Positions 10,692 to 22,690 of a stretch of 64,000 bases of DNA are shown piece after piece; positions within the stretch are counted from its first letter, which is position 1; each line of letters starts with the position of its first letter. Where the stretch lies: contig NC_056005.1 of NCBI RefSeq assembly GCF_018446385.1, positions 92,346,984 through 92,410,983 on the forward strand, read 5' to 3'. The stretch is from Zingiber officinale (taxonomy: Eukaryota; Streptophyta; Magnoliopsida; Zingiberales; Zingiberaceae). The position numbers and the translations under genes are program-made. The notes under the pieces were generated by a model, which saw only the letters and a program-made list of their open reading frames with translations, did not search any database and was not told where the DNA came from.

Positions 10692-13090
10692 TGTTGGTTG
10701 CTACTCGGAAAACCTAGAGGTTCCACTGTACAAAAATTTTGTACAAAGGTCTGAACCTTTTCCTAGCTACCATGTGTTCTTTTAAATTAAATTTTGGATC
10801 GCCTGCGGAACTTAACACGTTTGATCCAAAACTTAATCTATTTGTTCTTTTAGGTTTTGACTTGGATCTCCTGCGGAACTTAACACGTTCGACCCAAGTC
10901 TCCTTAAGTTATTAATTCCATTAAATATTAATTTCCATAAAAGGTTCCCAGTACTGACGTGGCGAGGCACATGGCCTTCTTGGATATGGGAGCAACCACC
11001 ACCGACTAGACAAAACCTTTAATAGAAAGCTAATATTTAATTTCCTAAAATAACTTTAGGTTAACCAAAGAGAACAATCAAATCACAAGGAAAAGAAAGA
11101 AAACAAAAGAACACAACTTCGAAAAACATATTCGAAATACTAGAACGTAAGCCTCTTGTATTTGGTATTATTTCCATAAATAACTAGTATGATGCGGAAA
11201 GAAAAATTACTAGTTATACCTTGTAGAAAAACCTCTTGATCTTCTACCGTATTCCTCTTCTAACCTCGGACGTTGTGTGGGCAACGATCTTCCGAGATGA
11301 GAAACCACCAAGCACCTTCTTCTCCTCCTAGCTAGGTTCGGCCAAAACAAGAAAGCTCCACCAAGGAAGAAGAAAAACACCAACCAAGCTCTAAGAGATG
11401 CAAGCTTCCTCTCCTTCTTCTTCTTCTTCTCCAAGTAGTATCCGGCCTCCACAAGACCTCCAAGCAATAGAGAGTTTCGGCCACCACAAAGAGGAAGAAG
11501 AGAAGAGATGATGGCCGGCCACAACACCAAGGAAAAGAGGGAGAGAAAACAATAGAGGTTGTATCTCATAAAGGCACCCTCACCCCTTCTTTTATATTCC
11601 TTGGTTTAGGCAAATTAGGAAATTTAATTACAATAAAATTTCCTCAATTTCCTTGACATGATTTAATTTAGAAAAATAAAACAAATTTTCCAAATTAAAC
11701 TTCAATGGCCGACCACATCATTGGAGAGCAAATTGGACAAGTTTTAATCAACAATTAAAACTTCCTAATTTGTTTCCGGAAATTTTAAAAATAAAATTTC
11801 TCTTTAAAAATCTCTTCATGGTTGATAAAAGGAAATTTCTATAATTTTAATTTTATCAACATGTGGATAATTTTTAAAGAGAAAATAAAATAACTCTCCA
11901 ATCTACAAATAAGGAAAGAGATCTAATCTCTTTCTTTAATCTTTTGTAGATCTTTTACAAGAGAGATATTTTAATTTTAATTCTCTTTAATAAATTATTT
12001 CTTCCACATAATAAAAACTAAAATTAAAATCCCTTTTAAATTTAATTTGGCCGGCCCCCACTAGCTTGGGTTCAAGCTAGGGCCGACCACCCAATTGGCC
12101 CTAGCTTGTTCCCAAGCTAGCTTGGCCGACCCCTATTGTGTGGGTATAGAAGGTGGGTATAGGTGGGTATAGAACCCTATAAATAAGAGGCTACGATAGG
12201 GACCGAGAGGAGGAATTGGTTTTGGTCTCCCGATAAAATTAAGCATCCCGTGTTCGCCCCGAACACACAACTTAATTTTATCAATAATAATTCATTCCAC
12301 TAGAGAATTATTATTGAACTACGCAATCCCAAATTACATTTTGGGCTCCTTCTTATTATGAGTGTGTTAGTCTCCCTGTGTTTAAGATATCGAATGTCCA
12401 CTAATTAAGTGAGTTACTGACAACTCATTTAATTAATATCTTAGTCCAAGAGTAGTACCACTCAACCTTATCATCATGTCGGACTAGGTCCACCTGCAGG
12501 GTTTAACATGACAATCCTTATGAGCTCCTCTTGAGGACATTATCAACCTAGTATCTCTAGGACACAGTTTCCTTCTATAATCAACAACACACACTATAAG
12601 TGATACTATTTCCCAACTTATCGGGCTTTTTTGATTCATCGAACTAAATCTCACCCATTGATAAATTAAAGAAATAAATATCAAATATATGTGCTTGTTA
12701 TTATATTAGGATTAAGAGCACACACTTCCATAATAACCGAGGTCTTTGTTTCTTTATAAAATCAGTATAAAAGAAACGACCTCAAATGGTCCTACTCAAT
12801 ACACTCTAAGTGTACTAGTGTAATTATACAGTCAAAATAAACTGATACCTAATTACACTACGACCTTCTAATGGTTTGTTCCTTTCCATTTTGGTCGTGA
12901 GCTACTGTTTATAATTTATAAGGTACTGATAACATGATCCTCTGTGTGTGACACCACACACCATGTTATCTACAATATAAATTAATTGAACAACTACATT
13001 TATCATAAATGTAGACATTTGACCAATGTGATTCTTATTACTAAATAAATGTTTATACCAAAAGCTAGGCATTTAGTATACACCCTAACA
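10692..13090 (-). mobile_element. Solo LTR, 2.4 kb, family 2, TSD TTCGT
   Basis: The plus strand begins TGTTGGTTGC and ends CACCCTAACA, and is flanked by TTCGT on both sides (10687-10691 and 13091-13095). It splits the gypsy polyprotein between protease and RT; the amino-acid context on the two sides is continuous (VAQHE then LHVRPDARPVKQ). No internal region is present, so it is a solo LTR left by LTR-LTR recombination. Orientation minus is inferred from the related copies at 43441-45189 and 62477-64000, which read the other way. A near-terminal 19-bp inverted repeat TGTACAAAAATTTTGTACA lies at 10727-10745. Small ORFs inside show no recognised domain. Confidence 0.9.
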
Positions 13091-13975
13091 TTCGTGCTGT
13101 GCAACTTTGGGAGAGATCCCAGGGAGCTTGTGTGTCGACCACGTGAAGACATCGTGGTTCCGCCGGAGACACTCAATCAGCTCGGCTTTCTGCTTTGCTT
13201 TTAGATTGGCAGCTATGAAGGTAGTAGCTTCCGCTCGGCTTAGGTGGATCTGCACCTCTTCCTTCTCTTCGTAAATCAAAGTAGGAGATTTTTCAGTTAT
13301 GGTGCTAGCCTCTAGCCGAGGAGTTTTCCGGACGGACTTAGCTTCCGTCTTGACCATCTCGACGTAGTATCGTCGAGCGGCCAACTGATCACCCTTTACC
13401 TCTCCTACCCGATCTTCTACCGAGAACTTGATTTTCTGGCAGAAGGTCGAGATGACCGCTCTAAATTCATTGAGGGTCAGTCGACCCAAATGACGTTATA
13501 GGTTGAGGCGGTGTTTACCACGATGAAGTTCGTGGCCCTCGTCCTTCAGAGTGACTCCTCCCCAAGCGATATGGCTAGCTTGATTTGGCCGATCGGCTGG
13601 ACCTCATTGCTCGTGAACCCGTACAGTGGGGTCATCATTGGCAGCAGCTCGCCCCGATCGATTTGGAGTTGGTCAAACACCTTCTTGAAGATGATATTGA
13701 CCGAGTTGCCCGTGTCAACGAATACACGGTGAATGGTATAGTTTGCAATTACCGCTCAGATAATGAGGGCGTCGTTGTGCGACACTTCAACTCCTTCGAG
13801 GTCTCTAGGACCGAAGCTGATCTCGGGCTCGATCGCATTCTCCTGGATGCAACCAACGACGTGGATCTCCGGGCGCCGAGCGTATGATTTTCAGGCTCGG
13901 TTGGAGTCTCCGCTGGTCGGTCCACAAGCTATAATGTTGATCTCACCTCGCGCCATGTTGCTCCTGTTCTCCTCC
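13091..13975 (-). pseudogene. Gypsy aspartic protease and linker to RT
   Basis: On the minus strand the protease active site reads VFVDTGNSVNIIFKKVF with the DTG at about 13709-13717. The following linker is open from 13489 to the solo LTR (MGRLTLNEFRAVISTFCQKI, later LPGISPKVAQHE). The protease is preceded by an ARKSYARRPEIHVV-like stretch. The enzyme would release the mature gag and pol proteins. The frame changes near 13490-13560. Confidence 0.7.
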
Positions 13976-15324
13976 TCATGAGCAAACGGTCTGCTTCGCT
14001 CGCGTGTGGCTCAGTCGAGATCGGTGTTTCTTCGATGGGGCTGCTGCGATGATCTCCTTGCTTCCTTTCGCAGTTCGGCCCCATGGTGCCCGTGTCGCCG
14101 GTCAGGAGAGGGAGATCGACGGTGATAACTTCTGGGCGTTGGTTGGGTGACTGAGTTGAATCCGCGACAGTCGCGGGTATTGTGTGTTGCGGGGCTGATG
14201 GAAGGAACAGAACATAGGGGTCCATACCTTTCCTTTCGATTTTGGGCGTTTGGCGGCCAAGTGTTGAACTGCATGAGGCCTTGCTTCCTGGTGTAGCCAT
14301 GTCCCTTCGGCTCAGGGCCCGCGTGGTGGCTGATGGCTGATCGACGACCTTCGTTCGATCGCCACTAGCGGCTCGGATGGCGTTTCCTTTCTTCTTGCTG
14401 CCTGGGCCTCTTCCACGTTTATGTATTCCCGGGCCTTCTTCATCATGTGGTCGTAGTCCCGAGGTGGTTTTCGGATGAGAGACCGGAAGAAATCTCCGTC
14501 CACGAGCCCTTGGGTGAACAAATTTATCATGGTCTCGGACGAGACCGATGGGATGTCCATGGTCACCTGATTGAAGTGTTGGATGTACGCTCGGAGGAAC
14601 TCTTTGAGGCCCTGCTTCATGGAGAACAAGCTGATGCTCATCTTCTGGTATCATCTGCTGCTTGCGAAGTGGTGCAAGAAGGTCGTTCAGAAGTCCTTGA
14701 AGCTTTGGATGGACCCGTCCAGCAGCCTTCTGAACCATCGTTGTGCCGAGTCAGAGAGTGTGGTAAGGAAGACTCGGCACTTGACTCCCTCTATGTACTG
14801 GTGAAGAGTAGCAGCCTTATCGAACTTACCAAGATGGTCGTCCGGGTCGGTCGACCCGTTATATTCTCCGATCGCCAAGGGAGTGTAGTGTCTTGGCAGC
14901 GGATCTTGTAGGATTGCCTCGGAGAATTGGAGGTTCATCTGCTTGGGCGACGAATCAACTTGTGGCGTCTTGCCTTTTCTTGCGTCCCGCACAGGTGCTT
15001 CATCTGAGGAAGAGTCCCTTCCTTGATTGGCTTGAGCAATCTCGGAGGTCGTTTGAAAGAAGGCCCGGTGGAACAGAATAGACGCAGGCGGAGCCTCCCC
15101 TGAGTGTCGGTCGGCCCCTTATTCTGCCCCCAGATGGACAATTGCTCCGGTCGGTCTTCATGGATCGCTCGACCTCTCAAGGCCGATGTTGCTTGTTGAG
15201 CCAGCCGATCGGCTAGCACTCTTTGTTGCTGCTGCTCGACTAATTTTGCTGCTCGCGATTGTACAAGTGTGTCGAGCTCCTCTTGGGTGAGCGTCACCGT
15301 GTGAAGTCGTCCAGCTTCTTCCAT
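13976..15324 (-). pseudogene. Gypsy gag, frameshifted
   Basis: The start chosen is the ATG at 15324 (MEEAGRLHTVTLTQEELDTL), which opens with a Gln-rich helix. The capsid core is read in another frame from 14992 to 14687 (LPRHYTPLAIGEYNGSTDPD, AQRWFRRLLDGSIQSF) and continues in a third from 14641 to 14312 (FSMKQGLKEFLRAYIQHFNQ, INLFTQGLVDG). The nucleocapsid zone has a worn zinc knuckle (CSVPSISPATHNTRDC). At least two frameshifts separate the pieces. Confidence 0.75.
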
Positions 15325-15355
15325 CCTCTCGGTGGACGCTGGGGAGTGACACTCT

Positions 15356-16810
15356 TGTTGACCGTGAGTGGACCTCCAACGAGACTAGCCTGCAAGTACA
15401 AAAGCGTCAATGCAGGGCCAGGGAGTGGTTCTCCGGCGATGACCCTCTGGCGTTTAATGCAGATCTCCCGCGAAGCAGCAAGCAAGTAGGGGTGGGCATC
15501 GGTCGGTTCGGTTTGGATTGCTCTACTACGGTTCGGTTTTTCGGTTTTCAATTTGAAAATATTTAGTCCAAAATTGAACTATTTTTTATTACGATTCGGT
15601 TCATTTTTTATAATACAACCCACTTTTTCGATGATTATATACAACTATAATACTTAATTAAATTATTCCTCATTTGATTAATGTAATACAAAATATAGAC
15701 TCAAGTCACTCAACGACAATAAAATATAAATTGTTCTAATATCAAAGAAGTAATTCTAATAATTAAATAAAATAACTTGTTACTACTAAATATAAAAAGA
15801 ACATTAAAGGCTTAAATGTATAGTCTATAGTTCATAAAATATGAATAAATTATTAAAGACCTAAATATATGCCAATATTTCAAAAAGAGTGAAAACAGTA
15901 TTGGAAAATTTGATCGAAAAATATCGAAAAGAAAGTTTCTTTGGTTTTTTTGGCCGGTACGATTTTTTCGGTTTGGTCGATTTTTTCAGTGAGGTCGGTT
16001 TATGCCCACCCCTACAAGCAGGCAAGCAAAGAAATGAAAGTGACAGCGTAACTATAGCTACAGTAAAATGAACATATCTCCGTCGAAGCCCTTGGGGTCC
16101 TTATATATGGCTCCTAGGAGACGCGTGCACGCTTCCCAAGGTATGCACACTCCTCAAAATATACCTTGAAAGGGCGTGTCAGAAAAGCATGTCTGACGCC
16201 ATACCTTAACAGCCCGAGCATATCCCTGACGTGATAGTGGAAGCTTCCACCGTACAATTCTCTGTCTGACCATGCTGCCAGCCGTGCCGCCTATCGGCGA
16301 CACTGGTTCCTAGGAAGATATTCCCAGCTACTCCCTTTGTCCATTACTGGTCCGAGCAGGAGAGTGTCGAGCGGGAGAGTCGCTAAGCCGATCCGTGTCC
16401 GTCAGATGGCTACTCTTCATGGGGGCTAAGTGGAAGAGCCACTCGACTAACCGTCGATGTCCTAGCGTTGCCGTCTATAGGGTCGAGCGGGAGGAACGCT
16501 CGGTCGCTATTTGACTGATCTGACCCCTATTGCCGAACTAGGGAGTCGTGTCTCTGCGTTGCCGGATTCGGGACCTTGTGAGAGTCCGAGCGAGACGGCC
16601 GCTTGGCACACGCTTCGGCGATGAACTCTGAGCGTTGGAAGCTCGGTACCTGGCCGAACCGTAGTGATGTTGGTTTGGCAATTCCTTGACTCGACCGGAC
16701 GAGTAGGGCGTCCGGTTGGACGATGATCCAGGAACATTGACTGCCTTGATCCTGACCTTCCACGTGGCCATGACCTTTTCCCGAGCGGGCCCCACCTTAC
16801 CACCGGATCA
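15356..16810 (-). repeat. 5' LTR of the gypsy element, interrupted by a MITE
   Basis: The right end CCACCGGATCA at 16810 matches the left LTR remnant. The left edge is uncertain; TGTTGACCG at 15358 is a candidate but no clean primer site was found beside it. A minus-strand TATA-like CCATATATAA lies at 16101-16110. Without the MITE the LTR would be about 0.9 kb. Confidence 0.5.
15487..16014. mobile_element. hAT-type MITE, 528 bp, in the gypsy LTR
   Basis: Ends are TAGGGGTGGGCAT and its inverted copy ATGCCCACCCCTA. Flanks are CAAGCAAG (15479-15486) and CAAGCAGG (16015-16022), an 8-bp duplication with one mismatch. Eight-base duplications are typical of the hAT superfamily. The sub-terminal parts hold repeated GGTTCGGTTT words; the middle is AT-rich and non-coding. 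Confidence 0.75.
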
Positions 16811-17338
16811 TTTACTAAACACTATAACTCAATTGGGAAGTCTGAACTCTAAGGTAAAATCTTAAAAAAAAAATAGCTTAAAAATTATAATCCAATTGGG
16901 AAGCATGAATCCTAAAATTAAAATATTAAAATATATTTTAATTTATTTTTTTTAAAATAAAATAAATAAAAAAATCTATTATTTTTTTAGATTTTGAATT
17001 TAAAAATTAATATTCCCTTATATAAATCCCTAATATTTTAATATATTCCCTAAACACATTACAATTCTCCGTAAATACTTAAATTTATTTTATTTTTATT
17101 TTTTTTATTAAACGCTATAATCCAATTGAGAAGCCTAAATCCTAAAGGTAAAATTTAAAAAAAAAATAGCTTGAAAATTATAAGCGAATTAGGAAGCATG
17201 AATCCTAAAAATAAAATCTTAAAAAAATATTTTAATTATTTTTTAATTCAAAATTTTAAAAATAATTATATATATATATATATATAAAAGATAACTTTAT
17301 TTACTTATGCATATAAGTTAACTTTATTTACTTCAACT

Positions 17339-17387
<49 letters not shown>

Positions 17388-17539
17388 TTAACTTTATTTA
17401 CTTTAACTATATATATATATATATATATATAACTTTATTTACTTATGCATATAAGTTAACTTTATTTACTTCAACTTCTTTTATATATATAAAAGTTAAC
17501 TTTATTTACTTATATATATAAGTTAACTTTATTTACTTT

Positions 17540-17570
<31 letters not shown>

Positions 17571-17616
17571 AACTTTATTTACTTATGCATATAAGTTAAC
17601 TTTATTTACTTCAACT

Positions 17617-17657
<41 letters not shown>

Positions 17658-18650
17658 TTAACTTTATTTACTTATATATATAAGTTAACTTTATTTACTT
17701 CAACTTCTTGTCCCGTAATATTCCCAGCATAGTTATCACCATGATACTGATATTTATTTATTTAAAGAAAAAACTTTCAAATGAAAATAATAATAATGCC
17801 TCTTTCTAAATTTTACTCTGTAATTATTATCCTTTTATTATTTTTATATAAAAAATATTTAATTAAAATAAATATATTTTATTTTATTTAGATTAAAAAT
17901 AATTATTAAAAATATAAATAAATAAGTATCCCTTGGTGAGTAAATCGACGACTTAATTGACTATGCATTGAGAAAAAAAAGTTTTTGTGACAGAAAGTCC
18001 GTTTCCTTAATTCCTGTCACCATTAATTATTCGTATATTATCATAATTAATGCAATCATTATCATCGTCCTATAACATCAATTAAATATCTATTATTTTC
18101 CCTGGGGGGCACAGCACGACAACCCTCATATATCATGAAATAAGGATTCAAATTTCTCATAATAAGGACCGACTCAAAAAATCTATGTCGGACACTTTTA
18201 TTAGATTCTTCAAATTATATGTATTGAATAAAATATAATTATTAATTTATTTTAAAAATAGGAGTTTGACATATAAATATTTAAAATTATCGATAATTTT
18301 AATTTTTCAATAATCAAAATTAAGTTTGATTGATAAGTTTTAACTTTTTGAGATCAAAATTAAATTTGAGTGATAATTTTTAAATTTTTAAAAGCTGTTT
18401 GATAAAATTTTTTGATTAGTTATATTTGACATGTAATTTTAAATTTTTTTAATAATTAAAATTAGGCTTATATATAATTTTTAACTTTTTACTAAAGATA
18501 GATTTCACCAATAATTTTAATTTTTTTAAATTTGTCGTAATTTATTATTTGGCTAAAATTTTAATGTAATTTTTTATTGATTAAAATTTAATTTACAAGC
18601 CAAAGTTAAGATCTTGAATATTTTTTTGTCTAGAGTCTCAAAATTACTGA
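16811..18650. other. AT-rich intergenic sequence
   Basis: No gene is visible. It contains a duplicated phrase (about 16815-16900 and 17105-17215) around AACTATAATCCAATTGGGAAG-like text, a large AT microsatellite complex, and further A/T-rich sequence with dispersed GATAATTTTAA-like words. Confidence 0.6.
17261..17720. repeat. Compound AT microsatellite with ordered spacers
   Basis: Runs of (TA)n alternate with the words AAGTTAACTTTATTTACTT and TATGCATATAAGTTAAC plus ACTTCAACTTCTTTTATA. The spacers recur six or more times in nearly the same order, so the array seems to have grown by duplication of (TA)n plus spacer, not only by TA slippage. Confidence 0.8.
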
Positions 18651-18904
18651 GGCAGCTTTGCTTGTAAGGTGTATCATAAGTCTAAGTCTACGGTATTCGA
18701 ATCACTTGTGATAATAAACTATTTGTTAGGATCCATTTATATTTCTTAAATTTATTCTATTGACTGATAAAAAAGTTTTATAAGTTAAAGGGATCATCTT
18801 TAGAATTAGTCGATTCAAAAAATTATATACTAGATTAACTAAAAAACAAATTATGTATCTATTGTTAGTCATCCATAATTCAAGCTCAAATATCTCCCGC
18901 ATAA

Positions 18905-19120
18905 TTAAATGAGGCACCCAGGCAGCTACGGTTCGAGCCCTAGCTATGATGAATTTACAGATTTTTTTTTTCTAAATGAGGCACGTAACTAAAGGATGTT
19001 GGACTCCTGGGCTGTCCACTGCGAACGCTTCCTAATTTACCCTAGTGATCGATGGAAAACTTTCATATGATCAAATTGATCATCTTAGATTCGACATTAC
19101 CCAACCTGATTAATCATTTT
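18905..19120 (+). mobile_element. SINE-like repeat, copy 1
   Basis: A B-box-like GGTTCGAGCC lies at 18930-18939, followed by a body (CTCCTGGGCTGTCCACTGCG, then GATCGATGGAAAACTTTC) shared with the copies at 20914-21190 and 21221-21420. The upstream A-box is unclear. Confidence 0.45.
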
Positions 19121-19875
19121 CAAATCTCTCCCGCAAAATTAAAATTTTATTTGAATTTTCTTATTTGTTCATTTTTAGTAAAGAACAAAAGCACTTGGTC
19201 AACGAGATGGGAAAAAGCGAAATATCATCTGGCTTGCAAACCAATAACTCTCTACCCTTTCGTTGTCATTATATTCAAATATTCTCATTAATATTAAATT
19301 TGAACATATAATTGAAGACTATTTAACAAGGTCGGTAGCATTTCATTGTCACCGAGGGACTTGTGAACAAGCTTGTTCGATAAAATTTATACATTATTTA
19401 ATTAGTTTGATGGAGAAATAAAATATTTGTAATGTGAGTTTCAAATGTCTACAAAACACCTTTTTTTTAAAAAAAAAATACATCAAATTCATTTGTATAT
19501 TCAATTTGTATACGTATGTGATGTGTGTTGGCAACTCTAGAGGGAACGCATTGATTGGCCATGGAAATTTCCTCATAATTCAAATTGTGAGGTAGAAGAA
19601 GAGATCCGAGGAATGTGCCCAAGAATATGCTCGATCAATTTGGCCTCTAGCTCGAGCCGAGTATGAGACTTCCGCGCGCTACAGGCTCATGTTGGCTTAG
19701 GGTTCAGGAGCTCGTGTCATGCCCAACACGACAAAAGCAAATGTTGAAGTTTGATTTGTAAGTATGTGCCGTCTTCAATAATTTAGTTATACTTAACTAG
19801 TACACAAACAATAAAACAAGGAAAGAAATTAAAAAATATATTAACTATCTATGTACTCGTGGTTTGAGCTCAACT

Positions 19876-20903
19876 AGGGGTGTAGCCACCTTAAGGAGAG
19901 GGGGTGCGACCGCCTCCTCTCACATTTTATTAAAAAATTATATATATATATATATAATCACTTTGAGACTTTGAGTAGTTAATTCATCATTATTCAATGT
20001 CAAAAATTAAAATTGATCACATATTTGGAAAGTTCATGATTTAAATTATCCATTAGTACCACTTCTACAAGGAAATATCATGATTTGAAATGTTAAGTAT
20101 TAAATTTTAAAAATAAAATATATAATAATAAATGGATGAACTAAATCGTAAGGCACAAAGTAAGGAAGCTAAATTAAAATTGAATCGAGTTTGAACTAAA
20201 TTCAACGAGTAGATATGGAGATAAGTATTATGTTAGTTCAAATTGGAATTGATTTAAAGTTGAGTTATGACTGAATCAAGTTTAATGTTTAAACAAGTTC
20301 AAACGATTTAAAAAGAATTAGAGTATTTTGGACGAAACCTTTCATTTTTTTTCTCTCCCTCTTCTCCCTATACATGTTACATCCTAACTATACCGTATGT
20401 CACCCCTTCGCCCATTCCTCTCATTTATTTTTTCCTCTTCTTCCTCGTTTGCTTCTTCTCCTTCTCTTCTCCAACATTAGAAAATTTACAATTTTTTCCT
20501 CTCCTCTTCTAAAGCACAAGAGCTTTTTTCTTCTCCTTTCTCTTCTCTAGCAAGCAAGAAATGTAACATTAGTTGCTGCCCTCTTCTAGCAACAAGATCA
20601 AGCATCCATCAAACCCCCTATCTTCTTTCTCTTCTGGTATTTTTTAGGATTTTATTGGCACGACAAAATAGTCATGTCTTGTCTTACCTTACTCTCTTTG
20701 TATTATTGCCGAGCTCATCAAAACTAGTCAAGGTTGCTAACAAAGAAAGTAAAGTTCTTCTTTTTTTTACTTCTTCCTCTCTATTTTATCTTCTCTATTT
20801 TTCTCCAAATCAATGATCTTCCAAGAGTTGTAAGTTATTCCTTCATCGTTTCATGAATTTTTGAAAATTGCCCCTCCTAATCGAAAATCCTGGCTACGCC
20901 CCT
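19876..20903. mobile_element. TIR element, 1028 bp, with 10-bp duplication
   Basis: Left end AGGGGTGTAGCCA and right end TGGCTACGCCCCT are inverted repeats with one mismatch. Both sides carry GAGCTCAACT (19866-19875 and 20904-20913). A 9-10 bp duplication fits the Mutator superfamily best. The interior is pyrimidine-rich with no transposase ORF, so it is non-autonomous. It sits inside a SINE-like repeat whose two halves join cleanly when it is removed. Confidence 0.75.
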
Positions 20904-21190
20904 GAGCTCAACTATGGTGAATTTGTAAAAAAAAATTCTCCAAATGAGGCACGCAATTAACGGATGTTGAGCTCCTGGGCTGTCCATTATGAGTGTTTCC
21001 CGATTTACCATGGTGGTCGGTGGAAAACTTCCGTGGGACCGGTTCAAATGGGGCACACAACTAAAGGATGGTGGACTCCTGGGCTGCCCGCTACGAGCAC
21101 TTTCCGATTTACTCTCGTAGTCAGTGGGAAACTTCCGTGGGACAGGACCGGTTATCCCAAGCTCGACATTACCCAGTCTGATTAACCATT
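20904..21190 (+). mobile_element. SINE-like repeat, copy 2 (split), with repeated body
   Basis: The B-box-like GGTTTGAGCT at 19861-19870 lies left of the TIR element; the body resumes here. It has two body units in tandem (about 20945-21040 and 21045-21150), each with CTCCTGGGCTG followed by a CGATTTAC word and AACTTCCGTGGGA. Confidence 0.5.
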
Positions 21191-21220
21191 TTTTTTTATT
21201 TAGTACTTATTTATGTTCCC

Positions 21221-21540
21221 GGGGGTACAATATTGTGGTAAGATATCTAAGTTATCACCCAAATATCGGTGGTTCGAACCTTAGCTATAATATATTTGCA
21301 GGAATTTTTCCTCTAAATGGAGGATGTAATCAGAAAATGCTGGACTTCTAGGGCCCTAGGTTGGCCGTCAACTTCCCGATTTATCCCCCAGCTATAACTA
21401 TTTGTAGAAAATTTTCCAATAAATGAAGGGCGTAATTAAAAAATATTAGATTTCTAGGTTGACTGCTACGTACGATTTATCTTAATAATGAGTAGAAAAA
21501 TTTAATGAGACTGGATCCATCATCTTAAAAATAGTCAATA
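21221..21540 (+). mobile_element. tRNA-derived SINE, copy 3
   Basis: An A-box-like TGTGGTAAGAT at 21234-21244 and a B-box GGTTCGAACC at 21271-21280 have tRNA-like spacing. The body (GATGTAATCAGAAAATGCTGG, trimmed here, then CTTCTAGGGCC and CCGATTTATCC) is related to copies 1 and 2, and a second, weaker body unit follows to about 21540. Confidence 0.55.
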
Positions 21541-21761
21541 AAATTAACTAAAATTATTATTATTATTTTAATACTTATTTATTTTTCTTCAGCTCACTAC
21601 CCACGAGGAGCGCGGTATCACATTTTTAAAATAAAAAGTAGGAGAAACTAGCCTTACTCCTAAGTAACAATTTTGTTTGTTATATCTAATTTATTTATTG
21701 ATTTATGAATTACACCCATTATTCTTCAAGGGATTGTATTCTTAGGTGAACAAATAGGTGA

Positions 21762-21805
<44 letters not shown>

Positions 21806-22570
21806 GTTTTAGTTGACATCATGTATTTAATTTTATGTCGAGGATGATCGATCTGATCTCATCAAAATTTTTTATTAGTCATCTGAGTAAATCAGAAAAT
21901 ACTTATAGTCGATAATTCATCAGCCCAATATTCTTAAGTCAATCGTCCATTAATAGAAATTTATCTATTAATTCGTAGAATTTGAGATTCGATTATTAAA
22001 TGCTTAAAAAATTGAGAAGACACCATGCTACTACACCATTGTCAATTTGTCATGGGAGAAAAAAAAATACCACACTTAGGAGTAGGATAATAAAAAAAAT
22101 CAAATCGAGTCTAATAATATAAAAATATTAATATTTGGGTTTGAGCTAAAAAATATATATAATATTCAAAACTCAAAAACATAAATAATTTTGGCTCGAG
22201 TTCGATTCAAAATAAAATTTGAGCTCGAGTTCCATTTGAATTGTTCCAACCTTCATTCAATCAGATTTAATTATAATTCGAAATGATTTAAATTTGAAAT
22301 CGGTTTAAATTAATTTGAATATATTTAAATTAAAATGGTGTAGAAATAAATAGAAATTCTATTTGAGTTCAGTCCGTGATGAATTTATGAAGAATCAAAT
22401 AAAATATGATGAGTTTGAATTCAACTCGAAAAATTATCAAATATATTTAAGTTAAAGAATTCGATAATTTTAAATACAAATTAAATATTTTTCAAAGAAG
22501 TTCGAAAAACTCACGAACCGATTCGATTTATTTGCACCCATCCATAGGAGCACAAAAAAGTGATGTAGTC
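21541..22570. repeat. AT-rich stretch with an ATT microsatellite
   Basis: No gene is visible. A (TTA)n run of about thirteen units lies at 21767-21805. The rest is degenerate A/T-rich text with repeated GAGCTCGAGTT-like and AAATTTGAA-like words. Confidence 0.6.
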
Positions 22571-22574
22571 CCCT

Positions 22575-22690
22575 CGGAAGTCGGGACGGTCTAGTGGCTA
22601 ATACATGAGGTGTTGCTACCATGAGGTATGAGGTTCGAATCTTTTCAAAGTCGAGGTAAATATCTCCTTTATATGCTAGTCATTATTCCA
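22575..22690 (+). mobile_element. SINE head of a second family
   Basis: GACGGTCTAGTGGCTAATAC carries an A-box-like motif at about 22586-22605, and a B-box GGTTCGAATC lies at 22632-22641. This is tRNA-like promoter spacing; the body differs from the copies at 18.9-21.5 kb. Confidence 0.5.

Larger units (their letters stand above)
3846..16810 (-). mobile_element. Ty3/gypsy retrotransposon, Tat-like, degenerate
   Basis: Minus-strand polyprotein order is gag (15324 to about 13975), protease, reverse transcriptase, RNase H, a second plant-type RNase H, then integrase (to 7716). An opposite-strand ORF and tandem repeats lie between integrase and the 3' LTR. The second RNase H, the antisense ORF and the repeat-bearing 3' region are known traits of the Tat lineage. 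LTR ends read CCACCGGATCA on the plus strand at 3908 and 16810. The body is broken by frameshifts, a solo LTR at 10692-13090 and a MITE at 15487-16014, so it cannot be autonomous. The left end is cut by a copia LTR. Confidence 0.8.
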
